Source: Desulfobacterales bacterium (GTDB lineage: Bacteria; Desulfobacterota; Desulfobacteria; Desulfobacterales; Desulfobacteraceae). From it: 33,232 bases of DNA. The stretch lies in contig JAHOYS010000271.1 of the NCBI GenBank assembly GCA_019038815.1, positions 1 through 33,232 on the forward strand, read 5' to 3'. The notes under the pieces are model-generated. The model did not search any database. It was not told the origin of the DNA and worked only from the letters and a program-made list of their open reading frames with translations. Both the position numbers and the translations under genes were made by a program. Positions 11,017 to 21,700 of this stretch are shown one piece after another; within the stretch, counting starts at the first letter, position 1, and every line of letters begins with the position of its first letter.

Positions 11017-11385
11017 TTAAAGCACATCAGGAGCCAGAGAGACGATTTTCATAAATCTTTTTGCCCTTAACTCTCTTGCCACCGGACCAAAGATACGCGT
11101 TCCAACCGGTTCATTTGATTTTGTTAAAATAACAGCTGAATTATCATCAAATCTGATCATTGAGCCATCAAGTCTGGATATTTCCTTTTTAGTTCTGACA
11201 ATCACCGCCTGAACAATGTCACCCTTCCTTACTTTTGCATTGGGGATTGCTTCCTTGACAGAGCAAGTTATAATATCACCTATGCTTGCATATCGTCTTC
11301 TGGATCCACCAAGTACCTTGATGCAGTACAGTTCCTTTGCACCGGAGTTGTCTGCGACATTTAATCTTGTTTCACTCTGAATCAT
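11017..11385 (-). CDS. rplN: 50S ribosomal protein L14
   Basis: 122 aa, [28 protein letters not shown]. Confidence 0.97.
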   Translation of the reverse strand: MIQSETRLNVADNSGAKELYCIKVLGGSRRRYASIGDIITCSVKEAIPNAKVRKGDIVQAVIVRTKKEISRLDGSMIRFDDNSAVILTKSNEPVGTRIFGPVARELRAKRFMKIVSLAPDVL

Positions 11386-11401
11386 TTCTCAACTCCTTAA
11401 A

Positions 11402-11662
11402 TCAAACAGCTTTTTTAACGATTTCACTGACTCTGAAACGTTTAAGCTTGCTCAAAGGTCTTGTCTCGATGATTTTAACAGTATCACCGATCCTGCATTC
11501 ATTTTTCTCATCATGAACATAGTATTTTTTATACTGTTTCATGAATTTTTTATAAACCTTGTGCTGAACAAATCTTTCGATCTGCACGACTACCGATTTA
11601 TCCATTTTATCTGATACGATAAGACCTATCAATTCTCTTTTGTTTTTTTGAATATTTTCCAT
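11402..11662 (-). CDS. rpsQ: 30S ribosomal protein S17
   Basis: 86 aa, [44 protein letters not shown]. Confidence 0.96.
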   Translation of the reverse strand: MENIQKNKRELIGLIVSDKMDKSVVVQIERFVQHKVYKKFMKQYKKYYVHDEKNECRIGDTVKIIETRPLSKLKRFRVSEIVKKAV

Positions 11663-11679
11663 AGTAGTATCTTCGTCAA

Positions 11680-11892
11680 TTAACTTATGTTTACGTTCAT
11701 TTCCTTAGATATTGTATAAAGCTTTGCAATATCTTTTTTGACATTTGAAAGTGTCGATGTATTCTCAAGCTGTCCAACATCGTTTTGAAAGCGGAGATTA
11801 AAAAGCTCTTTTTTTAATTCTACAAGCTTTTCTTTCATCTGGTCTGCTCCCATCTCTCTAATTTCGCCTAATTTTATTTTACTGGCTTTCAT
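11680..11892 (-). CDS. rpmC: 50S ribosomal protein L29
   Basis: 70 aa, [39 protein letters not shown]. Confidence 0.94.
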   Translation of the reverse strand: MKASKIKLGEIREMGADQMKEKLVELKKELFNLRFQNDVGQLENTSTLSNVKKDIAKLYTISKEMNVNIS

Positions 11893-11898
11893 ATGTAC

Positions 11899-12306
11899 TT
11901 AGCTCCTTTCCACAAAACGGGTTTTCACGGAAAGTTTTCTGGCAGCCAGCCTCATGGCCTCTTGGGCAACTTCTCTTGAGACACCTTCCATCTCATAAAG
12001 GATCTTGCCCGGTTTTACTCTGGCAACCCAGGCATCTGTTGCACCCTTTCCTTTTCCCATTCGGACTTCTGCCGGTTTTTTTGTAACAGGTTTGTCCGGA
12101 AAAAATCTAATCCAGCTTTTACCTGATCTTTTTGCATGACGGGTTAAAGCAACCCTTGCTGCTTCAATCTGTCTTGCACTAACGTATCCGCATTCTATTG
12201 CCTGAAGACCAAAATCACCAAAGCTAAGTTTATTACCTCTGTCTGGTGATCCCTTTGTCCTGCCACGAAACTGTTTTCGGAATTTTACATTTTTTGGACT
12301 AAGCAT
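11899..12306 (-). CDS. rplP: 50S ribosomal protein L16
   Basis: 135 aa, [13 protein letters not shown]...[27 protein letters not shown]. Confidence 0.97.
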   Translation of the reverse strand: MLSPKNVKFRKQFRGRTKGSPDRGNKLSFGDFGLQAIECGYVSARQIEAARVALTRHAKRSGKSWIRFFPDKPVTKKPAEVRMGKGKGATDAWVARVKPGKILYEMEGVSREVAQEAMRLAARKLSVKTRFVERS

Positions 12307-12329
12307 TTCTTAATTTCTCCTAATCGCCT

Positions 12330-12980
12330 CTATTTAGCCAACGCTTGTTCACCAGGATTTAATACTTCACCCTTAAAAATAAAAGTTTTAATTCCAATGG
12401 TTCCGTATGTGGTTCTTGCTTCAGTAAAGCCGTAATCAACATCAGCCCTTAAGGTATGCAGAGGGATACGACCTTCTTTGTACCACTCGGTTCTTGCCAT
12501 TTCAGCACCACCGAGGCGACCGGCACAAATAATCTTAATTCCTTTTGCACCAAACCGCATGGCAGAAGATACACTGCGTTTCATTGCTCTTCTAAACGCG
12601 ATACGTCTTTCCAGCTGAAGTGCAATATTTTCTGCCACCAACTGGGCATCAATTTCAGGACGTCTGACTTCTTTGATATCAATCAGCACTGTAGGATCGA
12701 GCATTTTTTCAAGTTCCTGTTTAAGCAATGCAATCTCTGAGCCTTTTTTCCCAATAATAATACCGGGTCTTGCGGCAAACACTCTAAGTCGAATCTGTTT
12801 AGAAAACCGTTCTATTTCTATTTTTGAAATGCCGGCGTGAAAGAGTTTCTTTTTCAAAAATTTCCTGACTTTGAAATCTTCCTCAACAAAAGAGGCATAT
12901 TCTTTGTCCGCATACCATCTGGAATCCCAAGTCCTGATGACACCTAATCTAAATCCGGTTGGATGTACTTTCTGACCCAA
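12330..12980 (-). CDS. rpsC: 30S ribosomal protein S3
   Basis: 216 aa, [31 protein letters not shown] start with GGAGAAAAGC upstream. Confidence 0.97.
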   Translation of the reverse strand: MGQKVHPTGFRLGVIRTWDSRWYADKEYASFVEEDFKVRKFLKKKLFHAGISKIEIERFSKQIRLRVFAARPGIIIGKKGSEIALLKQELEKMLDPTVLIDIKEVRRPEIDAQLVAENIALQLERRIAFRRAMKRSVSSAMRFGAKGIKIICAGRLGGAEMARTEWYKEGRIPLHTLRADVDYGFTEARTTYGTIGIKTFIFKGEVLNPGEQALAK

Positions 12981-12992
12981 GCTTTTCTCCTT

Positions 12993-13331
12993 CTATTTGT
13001 CAGTTTCTTCAACAATTATAGTCAAATGACTGCTTCTTTTCAAAATCCTGCTTGCTCTTCCCCTGGCCCTTGGTCTGAACCGTTTCATGGTAGGACCATG
13101 ATCAACAATTATATTTTTGACAATCAGCTTATCCACATCAAGCTCATTGTTATGCTCAGCATTAGCGATAGCTGACTGCAGGGTTTTATAAATGATTCCT
13201 GCGGCTTTGAGCGGCATAAACTTTAAAAGCGTCAGGGCCTGTCCGGCGTTTTTGCCTTTTACTTCATTAATGGGCAACCGGAGCTTAAATGGTGAAATCC
13301 TTGTATATCTTGTAGTTGCTTTAACTTCCAT
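12993..13331 (-). CDS. rplV: 50S ribosomal protein L22
   Basis: 112 aa, [27 protein letters not shown]...[19 protein letters not shown]. Confidence 0.96.
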   Translation of the reverse strand: MEVKATTRYTRISPFKLRLPINEVKGKNAGQALTLLKFMPLKAAGIIYKTLQSAIANAEHNNELDVDKLIVKNIIVDHGPTMKRFRPRARGRASRILKRSSHLTIIVEETDK

Positions 13332-13358
13332 ATCAATATCCTTTAATCAGACAAGAGA

Positions 13359-13634
13359 TTATCTCTTGGATCTTTTATCTCCTGCATGGCCCCAAAAAGT
13401 TCTAGTGGGTGAAAACTCACCAAGCTTATGGCCAACCATATTTTCTGTAACAAAAACCGGAATGAATTTTTTACCGTTATGTACAGCAAATGTGACACCG
13501 ACCATTTCAGGAAATATGGTGGATCTGCGTGACCAGGTTTTGATAACTTTGTTGCTTTTGGATTTACTTGCTACCAAAACTTTCTTTAAAAGTTGCGGTG
13601 CGATGTATGGTCCTTTTTTTAATGATCTTGGCAT
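13359..13634 (-). CDS. rpsS: 30S ribosomal protein S19
   Basis: 91 aa, [19 protein letters not shown]...[20 protein letters not shown]. Confidence 0.97.
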   Translation of the reverse strand: MPRSLKKGPYIAPQLLKKVLVASKSKSNKVIKTWSRRSTIFPEMVGVTFAVHNGKKFIPVFVTENMVGHKLGEFSPTRTFWGHAGDKRSKR

Positions 13635-13669
13635 AATTCAACCTATTTATTTTCTCTTGGCATTTATTT

Positions 13670-14497
13670 TCACTTAGCTCTTCTTTTGACAATATACTGA
13701 TCGGTTCTGCTGCTCTTTCGGGTTCTCTTACCTTTTGTCGGCACACCCCAGGGAGTACAAGGCTGCCTGCCGCCTGAAGATCTTCCTTCACCACCACCCA
13801 TAGGATGATCAACAGGATTCATGGCAACACCACGGACAGACGGACGTCTTCCCATCCATCGAGACCGACCGGCTTTACCAATTTTAACATCACCATGTTT
13901 TTCATTGCCAACTCTGCCAACAGTTGCTTTGCATTTCAGGTGAATCATTCTAACCTCACCTGAAGGCAGAAGAACCTGAGCATAGCTGCCTTCTTTTGCC
14001 ATAAGCCGTGCGTAACCACCGGCGCTTCTAACGATCTGACCACCCTTGTTCTGCTTCAATTCAATATTATGAATCCTTGTACCGGTAGGGATATTTTCAA
14101 GGGGCATACAGTTACCAGGTTTAATATCAGCTCCCGGACCAGTTTCCAGAATATCACCAACTTTTATATCCAACGGTGCTAAAATATATCTTTTTTCACC
14201 GTCAGCATAAACCAGAAGAGCAATTCTGGCGCTCCTGTTGGGATCATATTCAATGGCAGACACCTTTGCCGGAATACCTTCTTTATCTCTTCTAAAATCA
14301 ATAATACGGTATTTCTTTTTTGCTCCGCCACCTCTATGTCTTACAGTAATTCTTCCGTAGGAATTACGCCCGGCACGTTTATTTAACTTTTTTGTCAGTC
14401 GTCTCTCAGGCTTGGTTTTGGTAATTTCTTCAAAAGAAAGGTATTCCTGAGAACGTCGACCCGGAGATGTCGGTTTTGTCTTAATTATTGTTGACAT
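13670..14497 (-). CDS. rplB: 50S ribosomal protein L2
   Basis: 275 aa, [30 protein letters not shown]...[34 protein letters not shown]. Confidence 0.97.
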   Translation of the reverse strand: MSTIIKTKPTSPGRRSQEYLSFEEITKTKPERRLTKKLNKRAGRNSYGRITVRHRGGGAKKKYRIIDFRRDKEGIPAKVSAIEYDPNRSARIALLVYADGEKRYILAPLDIKVGDILETGPGADIKPGNCMPLENIPTGTRIHNIELKQNKGGQIVRSAGGYARLMAKEGSYAQVLLPSGEVRMIHLKCKATVGRVGNEKHGDVKIGKAGRSRWMGRRPSVRGVAMNPVDHPMGGGEGRSSGGRQPCTPWGVPTKGKRTRKSSRTDQYIVKRRAK

Positions 14498-14509
14498 ATA
14501 ATAACCTCT

Positions 14510-14797
14510 TTAAACGCCTTCAAAAAAATCAATTCTTTGTCCTGGCATTAGTGTAACTATCGCTTTTTTCCAGTTTTTCCTTTTGCCGATAATCCTGCCG
14601 CGCTGTTTTGCTTTTCCTTTTACCTGTAAAGTTCTGACTTGTTTTACCTTGGTATTGAAACTTTTCTCAACAGCATCTTTGATTTCAACCCGGTTGGCTC
14701 TTTTGTCGACTTTAAGCGTCACCTGATTGTGCAGTTCTTTTTGAAGAGTTGTTTTTTCAGTAACCACAGGGCCCCTGATGATAGCATATTGTTCCAT
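14510..14797 (-). CDS. rplW: 50S ribosomal protein L23
   Basis: 95 aa, [16 protein letters not shown]...[20 protein letters not shown]. Confidence 0.96.
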   Translation of the reverse strand: MEQYAIIRGPVVTEKTTLQKELHNQVTLKVDKRANRVEIKDAVEKSFNTKVKQVRTLQVKGKAKQRGRIIGKRKNWKKAIVTLMPGQRIDFFEGV

Positions 14798-14798
14798 C

Positions 14799-15419
14799 TT
14801 AGCTTAACCTCCCCTTGATATTATTAATGGTAGATTCTACTAGAAGAAGGTTTTTAAACTTTAAAATATCATATACATTCAGGCCCTCAGTTTTTATCAC
14901 CTTGACATCTGGAACGTTTCTGGAAGAAAGCAAAAGGTTTGCATCTTCTGCATCAGAAACAATTAACAGATCTGAAAGATCTAAAGTTTTAAGGACTTTG
15001 GCAAATTCTCTGGTCTTAACGGCTTCAAGATTAAAACCATCAATAATATGAATAGTATTATTTTCCACCTTAGAACTTAACGCCATTTTCAACGCTATCT
15101 TTCTTACCTTTTTAGGTACCTTTATCGCATAGGATCTTTGAGAGGGCCCAAAAATCACTCCGCCACCCTTTCTTAAAGGGGATTTTACAGAACCTGCACG
15201 TGCATTACCGGTTCCTTTCTGCCTGAAAAGTTTTTTAGTACTACCTTTCACCATACTCCTGGTTTTACACGCAGCAGTCCCTTCCCGTTTTGCAACGAGC
15301 TGGGATCGAACAACCTGGTGAAGAACACTTGTTCTAACGGGTATGTTGAAAATCTCTTCAGGAAGCTGAGTTTCAGACACTTTTTTACCTGCACTGTTTA
15401 ATACATCTACAGCAGCCAT
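14799..15419 (-). CDS. rplD: 50S ribosomal protein L4
   Basis: [23 protein letters not shown]...[38 protein letters not shown] at 15419 follows GAGGAAGAAT; the ORF-track start at 15431 would include the SD. Confidence 0.95.
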   Translation of the reverse strand: MAAVDVLNSAGKKVSETQLPEEIFNIPVRTSVLHQVVRSQLVAKREGTAACKTRSMVKGSTKKLFRQKGTGNARAGSVKSPLRKGGGVIFGPSQRSYAIKVPKKVRKIALKMALSSKVENNTIHIIDGFNLEAVKTREFAKVLKTLDLSDLLIVSDAEDANLLLSSRNVPDVKVIKTEGLNVYDILKFKNLLLVESTINNIKGRLS

Positions 15420-15444
15420 ATTCTTCCTCATAAATTTTGATCAG

Positions 15445-15540
15445 CTATGCATCACTGCGAAAATATTGCAATACCCATAGCCGCATTTTAGTCTTATCCG
15501 AGTTGTGAACATTGGGTTGTGAAGGACATGCAACAAACAT
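15445..15540 (-). CDS. Candidate small protein (31 aa) between rplC and rplD
   Basis: My translation: MFVACPSQPNVHNSDKTKMRLWVLQYFRSDA*. Preceded by GTGAGGGAAAAA-ATG (GAGG, about 6-nt spacer). 25 nt after the rplC stop and 25 nt before the rplD start. No homology evidence available. Confidence 0.35.
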   Translation of the reverse strand: MFVACPSQPNVHNSDKTKMRLWVLQYFRSDA

Positions 15541-15565
15541 TTTTTCCCTCACTTCTCAAGCCTCA

Positions 15566-16192
15566 CTACTTTTTGTCCACCTTTTGCACTTCCAATATTC
15601 CTGTTTTAAAACCAGGGACTGCTCCCTTTACCAACAGGAGATTATCTTCATGCTTAATATCTACAATGGTAAGATTCTTTACCGTTTCTCTGTCTGTACC
15701 CATATGTCCGGGAAGCTTTTTACCCTTAAAAACCTTTCCGGGCCAAGCACTATTTCCAATAGATCCTGGTTTTCTATGGTTTCTGCTACCATGTGTTTCA
15801 GGACCACGACTAAAACCGTGTCTCTTAATCGTACCCTGAAAACCACGTCCTTTAGAAATCCCGGATATATTTACTTTATCACCTACGGCAAATACATCGA
15901 TTCCTATGACAGCACCTGCTTCAACATCTCCAGAAGCATCGGTTCTAAATTCCCTTAAAACACGGAATCCTTTATCACTGGTTTTTTTCAAATGTCCTGC
16001 AATGGGTTTGTTCAGTTTTTCAACTTTCTTTTCATCAAATCCAAGCTGAAGCGCGTTATACCCATCTGTCGCTTTAGTTTTAACCTGGGTAACAACACAA
16101 GGGCCTGCCTGAACAACGGTAACAGGAACAAGCTTTCCATTTAAAGAAAACACATTGGTCATTCCGATTTTTTTTCCAAGTAATGCGCTCAT
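15566..16192 (-). CDS. rplC: 50S ribosomal protein L3
   Basis: 208 aa, [33 protein letters not shown]...[31 protein letters not shown]. Confidence 0.97.
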   Translation of the reverse strand: MSALLGKKIGMTNVFSLNGKLVPVTVVQAGPCVVTQVKTKATDGYNALQLGFDEKKVEKLNKPIAGHLKKTSDKGFRVLREFRTDASGDVEAGAVIGIDVFAVGDKVNISGISKGRGFQGTIKRHGFSRGPETHGSRNHRKPGSIGNSAWPGKVFKGKKLPGHMGTDRETVKNLTIVDIKHEDNLLLVKGAVPGFKTGILEVQKVDKK

Positions 16193-16212
16193 AATTGGTT
16201 CCTGCTATTGAA

Positions 16213-16521
16213 CTATAATTTAATTTCCACATCCACGCCCGGCGAAAGATCAAGTTTCATTAAGGCATCAACTGTCTGCTGGGTGGGCTCCAGAATATCC
16301 AACATCCTTTTATGCGTCCTAATTTCAAATTGTTCACGTGATTTTTTGTTCACATGAGGAGAACGCAATACCGTAAATTTGTTTATCCGAGTCGGAAGCG
16401 GCACCGGTCCAACAATTTTTGCACCGGTCTTTCTTGCAGTATCAACAATATCCACTGAAGACTGATCAAGAAGCTTATGATCATATGCTTTAAGCCTGAT
16501 TCTAATTTTAGTTTTCAACAT
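16213..16521 (-). CDS. rpsJ: 30S ribosomal protein S10
   Basis: 102 aa, [42 protein letters not shown]. Confidence 0.97.
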   Translation of the reverse strand: MLKTKIRIRLKAYDHKLLDQSSVDIVDTARKTGAKIVGPVPLPTRINKFTVLRSPHVNKKSREQFEIRTHKRMLDILEPTQQTVDALMKLDLSPGVDVEIKL

Positions 16522-16542
16522 GATAGAAGTGTTCTTCCTAAC

Positions 16543-17730
16543 TTATTCTACAATTTCACCGATAACACCGGCACCAACGGTACGTCCACCTTCCCTGATG
16601 GCAAACCTGAGCTCTTTTTCCATTGCAATGGGGTTGATCAACTCCACGTTAATGGTTGCATTATCCCCTGGCATGATCATTTCCACACCTTCTTCAAGCG
16701 TCAGAATACCTGTAATATCTGTTGTCCTAAAAAAGAACTGAGGTCTGTAACCACTGAAAAAAGGTGTATGACGCCCACCTTCTTCTTTGCTCAATGCGTA
16801 CATCTCTGCTTTGAACTTTGTATGCGGGGTAATGGTTCCCGGTTTGGATACAACCTGACCTCTTTCTACCTGCTCACGTTTGGTACCGCGAAGAAGTATA
16901 CCTACATTATCTCCTGCCTGGCCCTCGTCAAGAAGTTTTCTGAACATCTCAACACCGGTACATACTGTCTTGGCTGTCTCTCTGATACCGACAATCTCAA
17001 CCTCTTCACCGGTCTTAATTATACCACGGTCAATCCTTCCTGTTACAACGGTTCCACGGCCTGAAATACTGAATACGTCCTCTATGGGCATCAGGAATGG
17101 TTTTGCTGTATCTCTTTCCGGTTCCGGAACATAGGAATCAAGTATATCAAGAAGCTCCCAGATAGGCTTGGCATCTTCACTGTCTACATCATCACTTTCA
17201 AGGGCTTTCAGTGCGCTGCCTCTAATAATCGGAACCTCTGTAAACTCATAACCCTCAAGAAGCTCCTCCAATTCCATCTCAACCAACTCGATCAGCTCTT
17301 CGTCATCCACCATGTCGCATTTGTTCAAAAATACAACTATTTTGGGCACTCCAACCTGACGGGCAAGAAGAATATGCTCTCTTGTCTGGGGCATGGGGCC
17401 GTCATCAGCACTGACCACCAGGACTGCACCGTCCATCTGGGCAGCACCCGTGATCATGTTCTTAATGTAGTCAGCATGGCCCGGGCAGTCCACATGCGCA
17501 TAGTGACGGTTATCTGTCTCATACTCTACATGGGCTGTGGCTATTGTGATACCACGTTCTCTTTCTTCAGGTGCTTTGTCAATCTCATCAAACGGAACAA
17601 ATGTGGCATTGCCCTTCATCCCGGCATGCTTGGTAATTGCTGCTGTAAGCGTAGTCTTGCCATGGTCAATATGACCGATTGTTCCTATGTTCACATGCGG
17701 CTTTGTCCGCTCAAATTTTTCCTTAGCCAT
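16543..17730 (-). CDS. tuf: Elongation factor Tu (copy 1, str/S10 position)
   Basis: 395 aa, [15 protein letters not shown]...[26 protein letters not shown]. Confidence 0.98.
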   Translation of the reverse strand: MAKEKFERTKPHVNIGTIGHIDHGKTTLTAAITKHAGMKGNATFVPFDEIDKAPEERERGITIATAHVEYETDNRHYAHVDCPGHADYIKNMITGAAQMDGAVLVVSADDGPMPQTREHILLARQVGVPKIVVFLNKCDMVDDEELIELVEMELEELLEGYEFTEVPIIRGSALKALESDDVDSEDAKPIWELLDILDSYVPEPERDTAKPFLMPIEDVFSISGRGTVVTGRIDRGIIKTGEEVEIVGIRETAKTVCTGVEMFRKLLDEGQAGDNVGILLRGTKREQVERGQVVSKPGTITPHTKFKAEMYALSKEEGGRHTPFFSGYRPQFFFRTTDITGILTLEEGVEMIMPGDNATINVELINPIAMEKELRFAIREGGRTVGAGVIGEIVE

Positions 17731-17778
17731 CTTCTTTATTCCTCCTGTGGAATATTATCAGGATATTCAAAATATTAA

Positions 17779-18246
17779 TTACCACCTGAAATGTGCAAAT
17801 GCCTTGTTGGCCTCTGCCATTTTGTGTGTATCTTCTTTTTTCTTCATTGCACCGCCGCGACCGTTGCAAGCGTCAAGCAATTCTGCGGCCAGCTTATTTG
17901 CATAGCCTTTTTCAGAGCGGTTACGGCTGAAGCTGATCAACCAACGAAAAGCTAATGCTGTCTGTCTGCTGGGCTTGATATCAGTCGGCACCTGGTATGT
18001 CGAACCACCGATTCTCCTGGATTTAACCTCAACTGCAGGCCTGATATTATCAATTGCTTTTTTAAGAACATCCAGACCGGGCTCATTAATTTTTTCTTGC
18101 GCAATCAACAAAGCACTGGTTACTGCTTTACGTGCCGCGTTTTTTTTCCCCTGCTTCATAACGCAGTTAACAAATTTAGCTGCAAGCTTTTCTTCCGGAG
18201 TGGCATCTTTTGTTACATTATCAAGGTTGATTTCTTTTACTGCCAT
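17779..18246 (-). CDS. rpsG: 30S ribosomal protein S7
   Basis: 155 aa, KLAAKFVNCVMKQGKKNAARKAV...NRSEKGYANKLAAELLDACNGRGGAMKKKEDTHKMAEANKAFAHFRW. Confidence 0.97.
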   Translation of the reverse strand: MAVKEINLDNVTKDATPEEKLAAKFVNCVMKQGKKNAARKAVTSALLIAQEKINEPGLDVLKKAIDNIRPAVEVKSRRIGGSTYQVPTDIKPSRQTALAFRWLISFSRNRSEKGYANKLAAELLDACNGRGGAMKKKEDTHKMAEANKAFAHFRW

Positions 18247-18287
18247 TATTCACATCCACCATAACTAAAATTAAAATCTGTTAACAT

Positions 18288-18659
18288 TTATTTAGGTCTT
18301 TTTGCTCCGTACTTTGATCGACCCTGTCTTCTATCATTAACACCCAAGGTGTCAAGAGCGCCCCTGACGATATGATAACGAACACCTGGAAGGTCTTTTA
18401 CCCTGCCACCCCTGACGAGAACAACAGAGTGCTCCTGAAGGTTATGGCCCATACCTGGTATATATGCAGCAACTTCCATTCCGGTAGTCAAACGAACCCT
18501 GGCCACTTTTCTCAAAGCCGAGTTAGGTTTCTTAGGAGTTGATGTGTACACCCTGGTGCAAACTCCACGCTTCTGAGGTCCGCCTTTCAAAGCAGGTGTA
18601 CTCGCCTTTTTTTCTGCTTTTTTTCTACCTTTTCTAACCAACTGATTAATGGTCGGCAT
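18288..18659 (-). CDS. rpsL: 30S ribosomal protein S12
   Basis: 123 aa, [14 protein letters not shown]...[59 protein letters not shown]. Confidence 0.98.
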   Translation of the reverse strand: MPTINQLVRKGRKKAEKKASTPALKGGPQKRGVCTRVYTSTPKKPNSALRKVARVRLTTGMEVAAYIPGMGHNLQEHSVVLVRGGRVKDLPGVRYHIVRGALDTLGVNDRRQGRSKYGAKRPK

Positions 18660-18694
18660 AACTTTCCCTTACGCTCCTTATCGAATTTAAACAA

Positions 18695-18712
18695 TTGTCA
18701 TACACGACAAAA
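18695..18712 (-). promoter_or_regulatory. Inverted repeat TTGTC-N6-GACAA containing TTTTGTCGTG in the rpsL early leader
   Basis: Coding strand: TTTTGTCGTGTATGACAA, 5 nt downstream of the -10 element. Shares TTTTGTCGTG with 32687-32696. Confidence 0.45.
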
Positions 18713-18717
18713 TATTT

Positions 18718-18746
18718 ATTCTACTTTCGCTTACTGAAAATGTCAA
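18718..18746 (-). promoter_or_regulatory. Sigma70-type promoter of rpsL (str) operon
   Basis: TTGACA (18741-18746), 17-nt spacer, TAGAAT (18718-18723), in the rpoC-rpsL gap. Confidence 0.85.
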
Positions 18747-18763
18747 GTTTTTTTATTAATAAA

Positions 18764-21700
18764 TTAAACTTCTGCAACCTCTCCAAACCCGACTTCAACG
18801 TCTCTATATCCAGGGAAACCAGTTCCGGCAGGAATAACACGGCCCATTACAACATTCTCTTTCAACCCTCTAAGGCTGTCATACTTGCCTTCAATGGCAG
18901 CAAGCGTCAGCACTTTTGTTGTTTCCTGGAATGATGCAGCAGAAAGGAAACTATCCGTAGACAATGAGGCTTTTGTAATACCAAGGATTAAAGGCTCTCC
19001 TTTTGCCGGCTCTCCACCCGTCCCGGCCACTTCCCGGTTTATCTCTTCAAAATGGATTCTATCTACCTGTTCATCGGGAATGAAGTTGGTATCGCCCGTG
19101 GTAATGACTTTTACCCGTCTCATCATCTGACGGATAACCACTTCAATGTGCTTGTCATTAATTCTTACACCCTGAAGCCTGTAAACTTCCTGCACCTCAT
19201 CCACCAGATATTTGGCCAATGCCACTTCACCTTTGATGTTCATGATATCCTGAGGGTTGGCACTGCCTGCAACCAGGGGATCACCCGCTTTAACATAATC
19301 ACCGTCATAGACAGTGACATGAAGTCCCTTGGGAATAGAATACTCTTTCTTTTCACCAACATCTGAGGGGGTAACGGTGACTTTTTGTCTTCCTTTGGTC
19401 CCTTTTAAAACCGTCACATACCCGTCAATTGCAGTCAGCACACCGGGATCTTTGGGTTTTCTGACTTCAAAAAGCTCTGCAACCCTTGGGAGACCACCTG
19501 TAATATCCTTTGTTTTAGTGGTTGCTCTCGGCAACTTGGCAACAACATCCCCGGCCATGACCTGATCATCTTCTTCAACAGTCAGGATTGCATTCACAGG
19601 CAGATAATATCTTGCAATCATTTTTGAATTGGGGAGTTTAATCCCTTTGCCATCTTTATCTTTTATAGTGATTCTCGGCCTGATCTCAGACTCTTTTCCC
19701 TCAATTATGGTACGGGAAACTTTCCCGGTTACAGGGTCAATCTGTTCCTGAACAGTGGATCCGACTTCTATGTCAGCAAAACGAACGCGGCCTGTAACTT
19801 CTGTGATAATCGGTGTTGTAAACGGATCCCAGGTGGCAATCACATCACCCGGTTCTATTTTCCGCCCATCTTTAATATGGAGGGTAGCACCATAAATCAC
19901 CGTCTCCTTTGCTCTCTCACGTCCTTCTTCTCCTACGATAGTGAGACCGCCGCCCTTTCTATTCATTAAAATGACCTCATTATCAGCAGAAATTACGGTC
20001 TGGACATCTTCATTGTACTTCAATACGCCACCAACCCTTGCCTTGATTTCTGCAGCTTCAACCTTTCTTGAAGCAGTACCGCCAATGTGGAAGGTTCTCA
20101 TGGTCAACTGGGTGCCTGGTTCACCAATGGATTGAGCTGCAACGATACCAATGGCCTGGCCAATTTCAACCGTTACGCCATGGGCAAGATCCCGCCCATA
20201 ACACCTGGAACAGACCCCATGTCTTGAATTACAGGTAAGAACGGAACGGATTTTAATCTTTTGGACACTGGCTTCTTCAATCTTTTTAACATGATATTCA
20301 GTAAGCTCGGTATCCATCCCGACAATAAACTCATTTGAGTAGGGATCATGTATGTCTTCCTGGGTAACTCTTCCAAGAATTCTTTCTCCAAGGGTCTGAA
20401 TAATTTCACCACCCTCGTATAATGCTTCCACTTCTATACCGTTAATGGTACCACAATCGACTTCAACGATAGTACAATCCTGACCGACATCAGCCAGCCG
20501 TCTTGTAAGATACCCGGAGTTTGCAGTTTTCAAGGCAGTATCAGCTAAACCTTTACGCGCACCATGAGTTGAGATAAAATACTGAAGTACAGACAGTCCT
20601 TCACGGAAGCAGGCTGTAATCGGATTTTCAATGATCTCACCGGAAGGTTTAGCCATCAAGCCACGCATTCCAGCCAGCTGACGCATCTGATCTTTACTTC
20701 CACGAGCTCCCGAGTCTGCCATGATATAAACAGCATTCAATTCTTCCGAAATGTCATCATCTTTGGCGCCTGTTGGATTTTTCATGACTTCCATCATGGC
20801 ATTGGCAATATCGTCCGTACTTTGTGCCCAGATATCTACTACTTTATTATATTTCTCACCCTGGGTGATCAATCCTTCGGAATACTGATCTTTTATATCT
20901 TCAATACTCTTTTCGGAATTAGCAATAATATCCCATTTTTCATCCGGAATAATCATATCATCCACACAAATGGAAAGACCACCCAAAGTAGAATATTTAT
21001 ACCCGATGTCTTTAAGCCTGTCAGCAAGGATAACCGTCTCCTTCAAACCAATGTTACGGTATGCATAATCAATAAGCTTTGCAATGGATGACTTATCCAT
21101 GAGCCTGTTTACAAGCTTGAACGGCAACGTGGTCTTCCGTTCGTCCACTTTGAATATGGTATAATAATCTCCTACTTTTCTGATACCTGTAAACTGATCC
21201 TGTTTCAAGCCATATAGCTGTTCGACAACAATCTCAGACACCTGGAATAAATTTTTAAATTCCTTTCTGGTTAGAATACCGGTTTTACCTTTGGTCTTTT
21301 TAACTTCATCATCAGAATATTTTTTTAGAACCTTATCAAATACCTTTCCAGCTTTTAACTCTTCCATTGCGGCTTCGCAATCTTCCAAGGTTTCGGTCCT
21401 GATTCGGCTTAATGCCAGGAGTGTATCACCAGGGATCGTTTCCCAAAGAAGAATCCTGCCTGTTGTGGTGTCATACATTTCACCATCAATCCTGACTTTA
21501 ATCCTGGCATGAAGTCCCAACTCACCGGCATTAAATGCAAATCTGGCCTCTTCAATACTTGAGAATCTGATCCCTTCACCTTTTTGATTACGTACTGCCC
21601 GGGTCATGTAATAAATACCCAGAACAATATCCTGGGTCGGTACAATAATCGGCTGACCGTTTGCCGGAGACAGGATGTTGTTGGTAGACAGCATCATTAT

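Noticed and set aside
16477-17064. 195-aa + strand ORF antisense to tuf/rpsJ, partly repeated at 31191-31487
   Set aside because: Its duplication simply follows the duplicated tuf gene; no coding character of its own.
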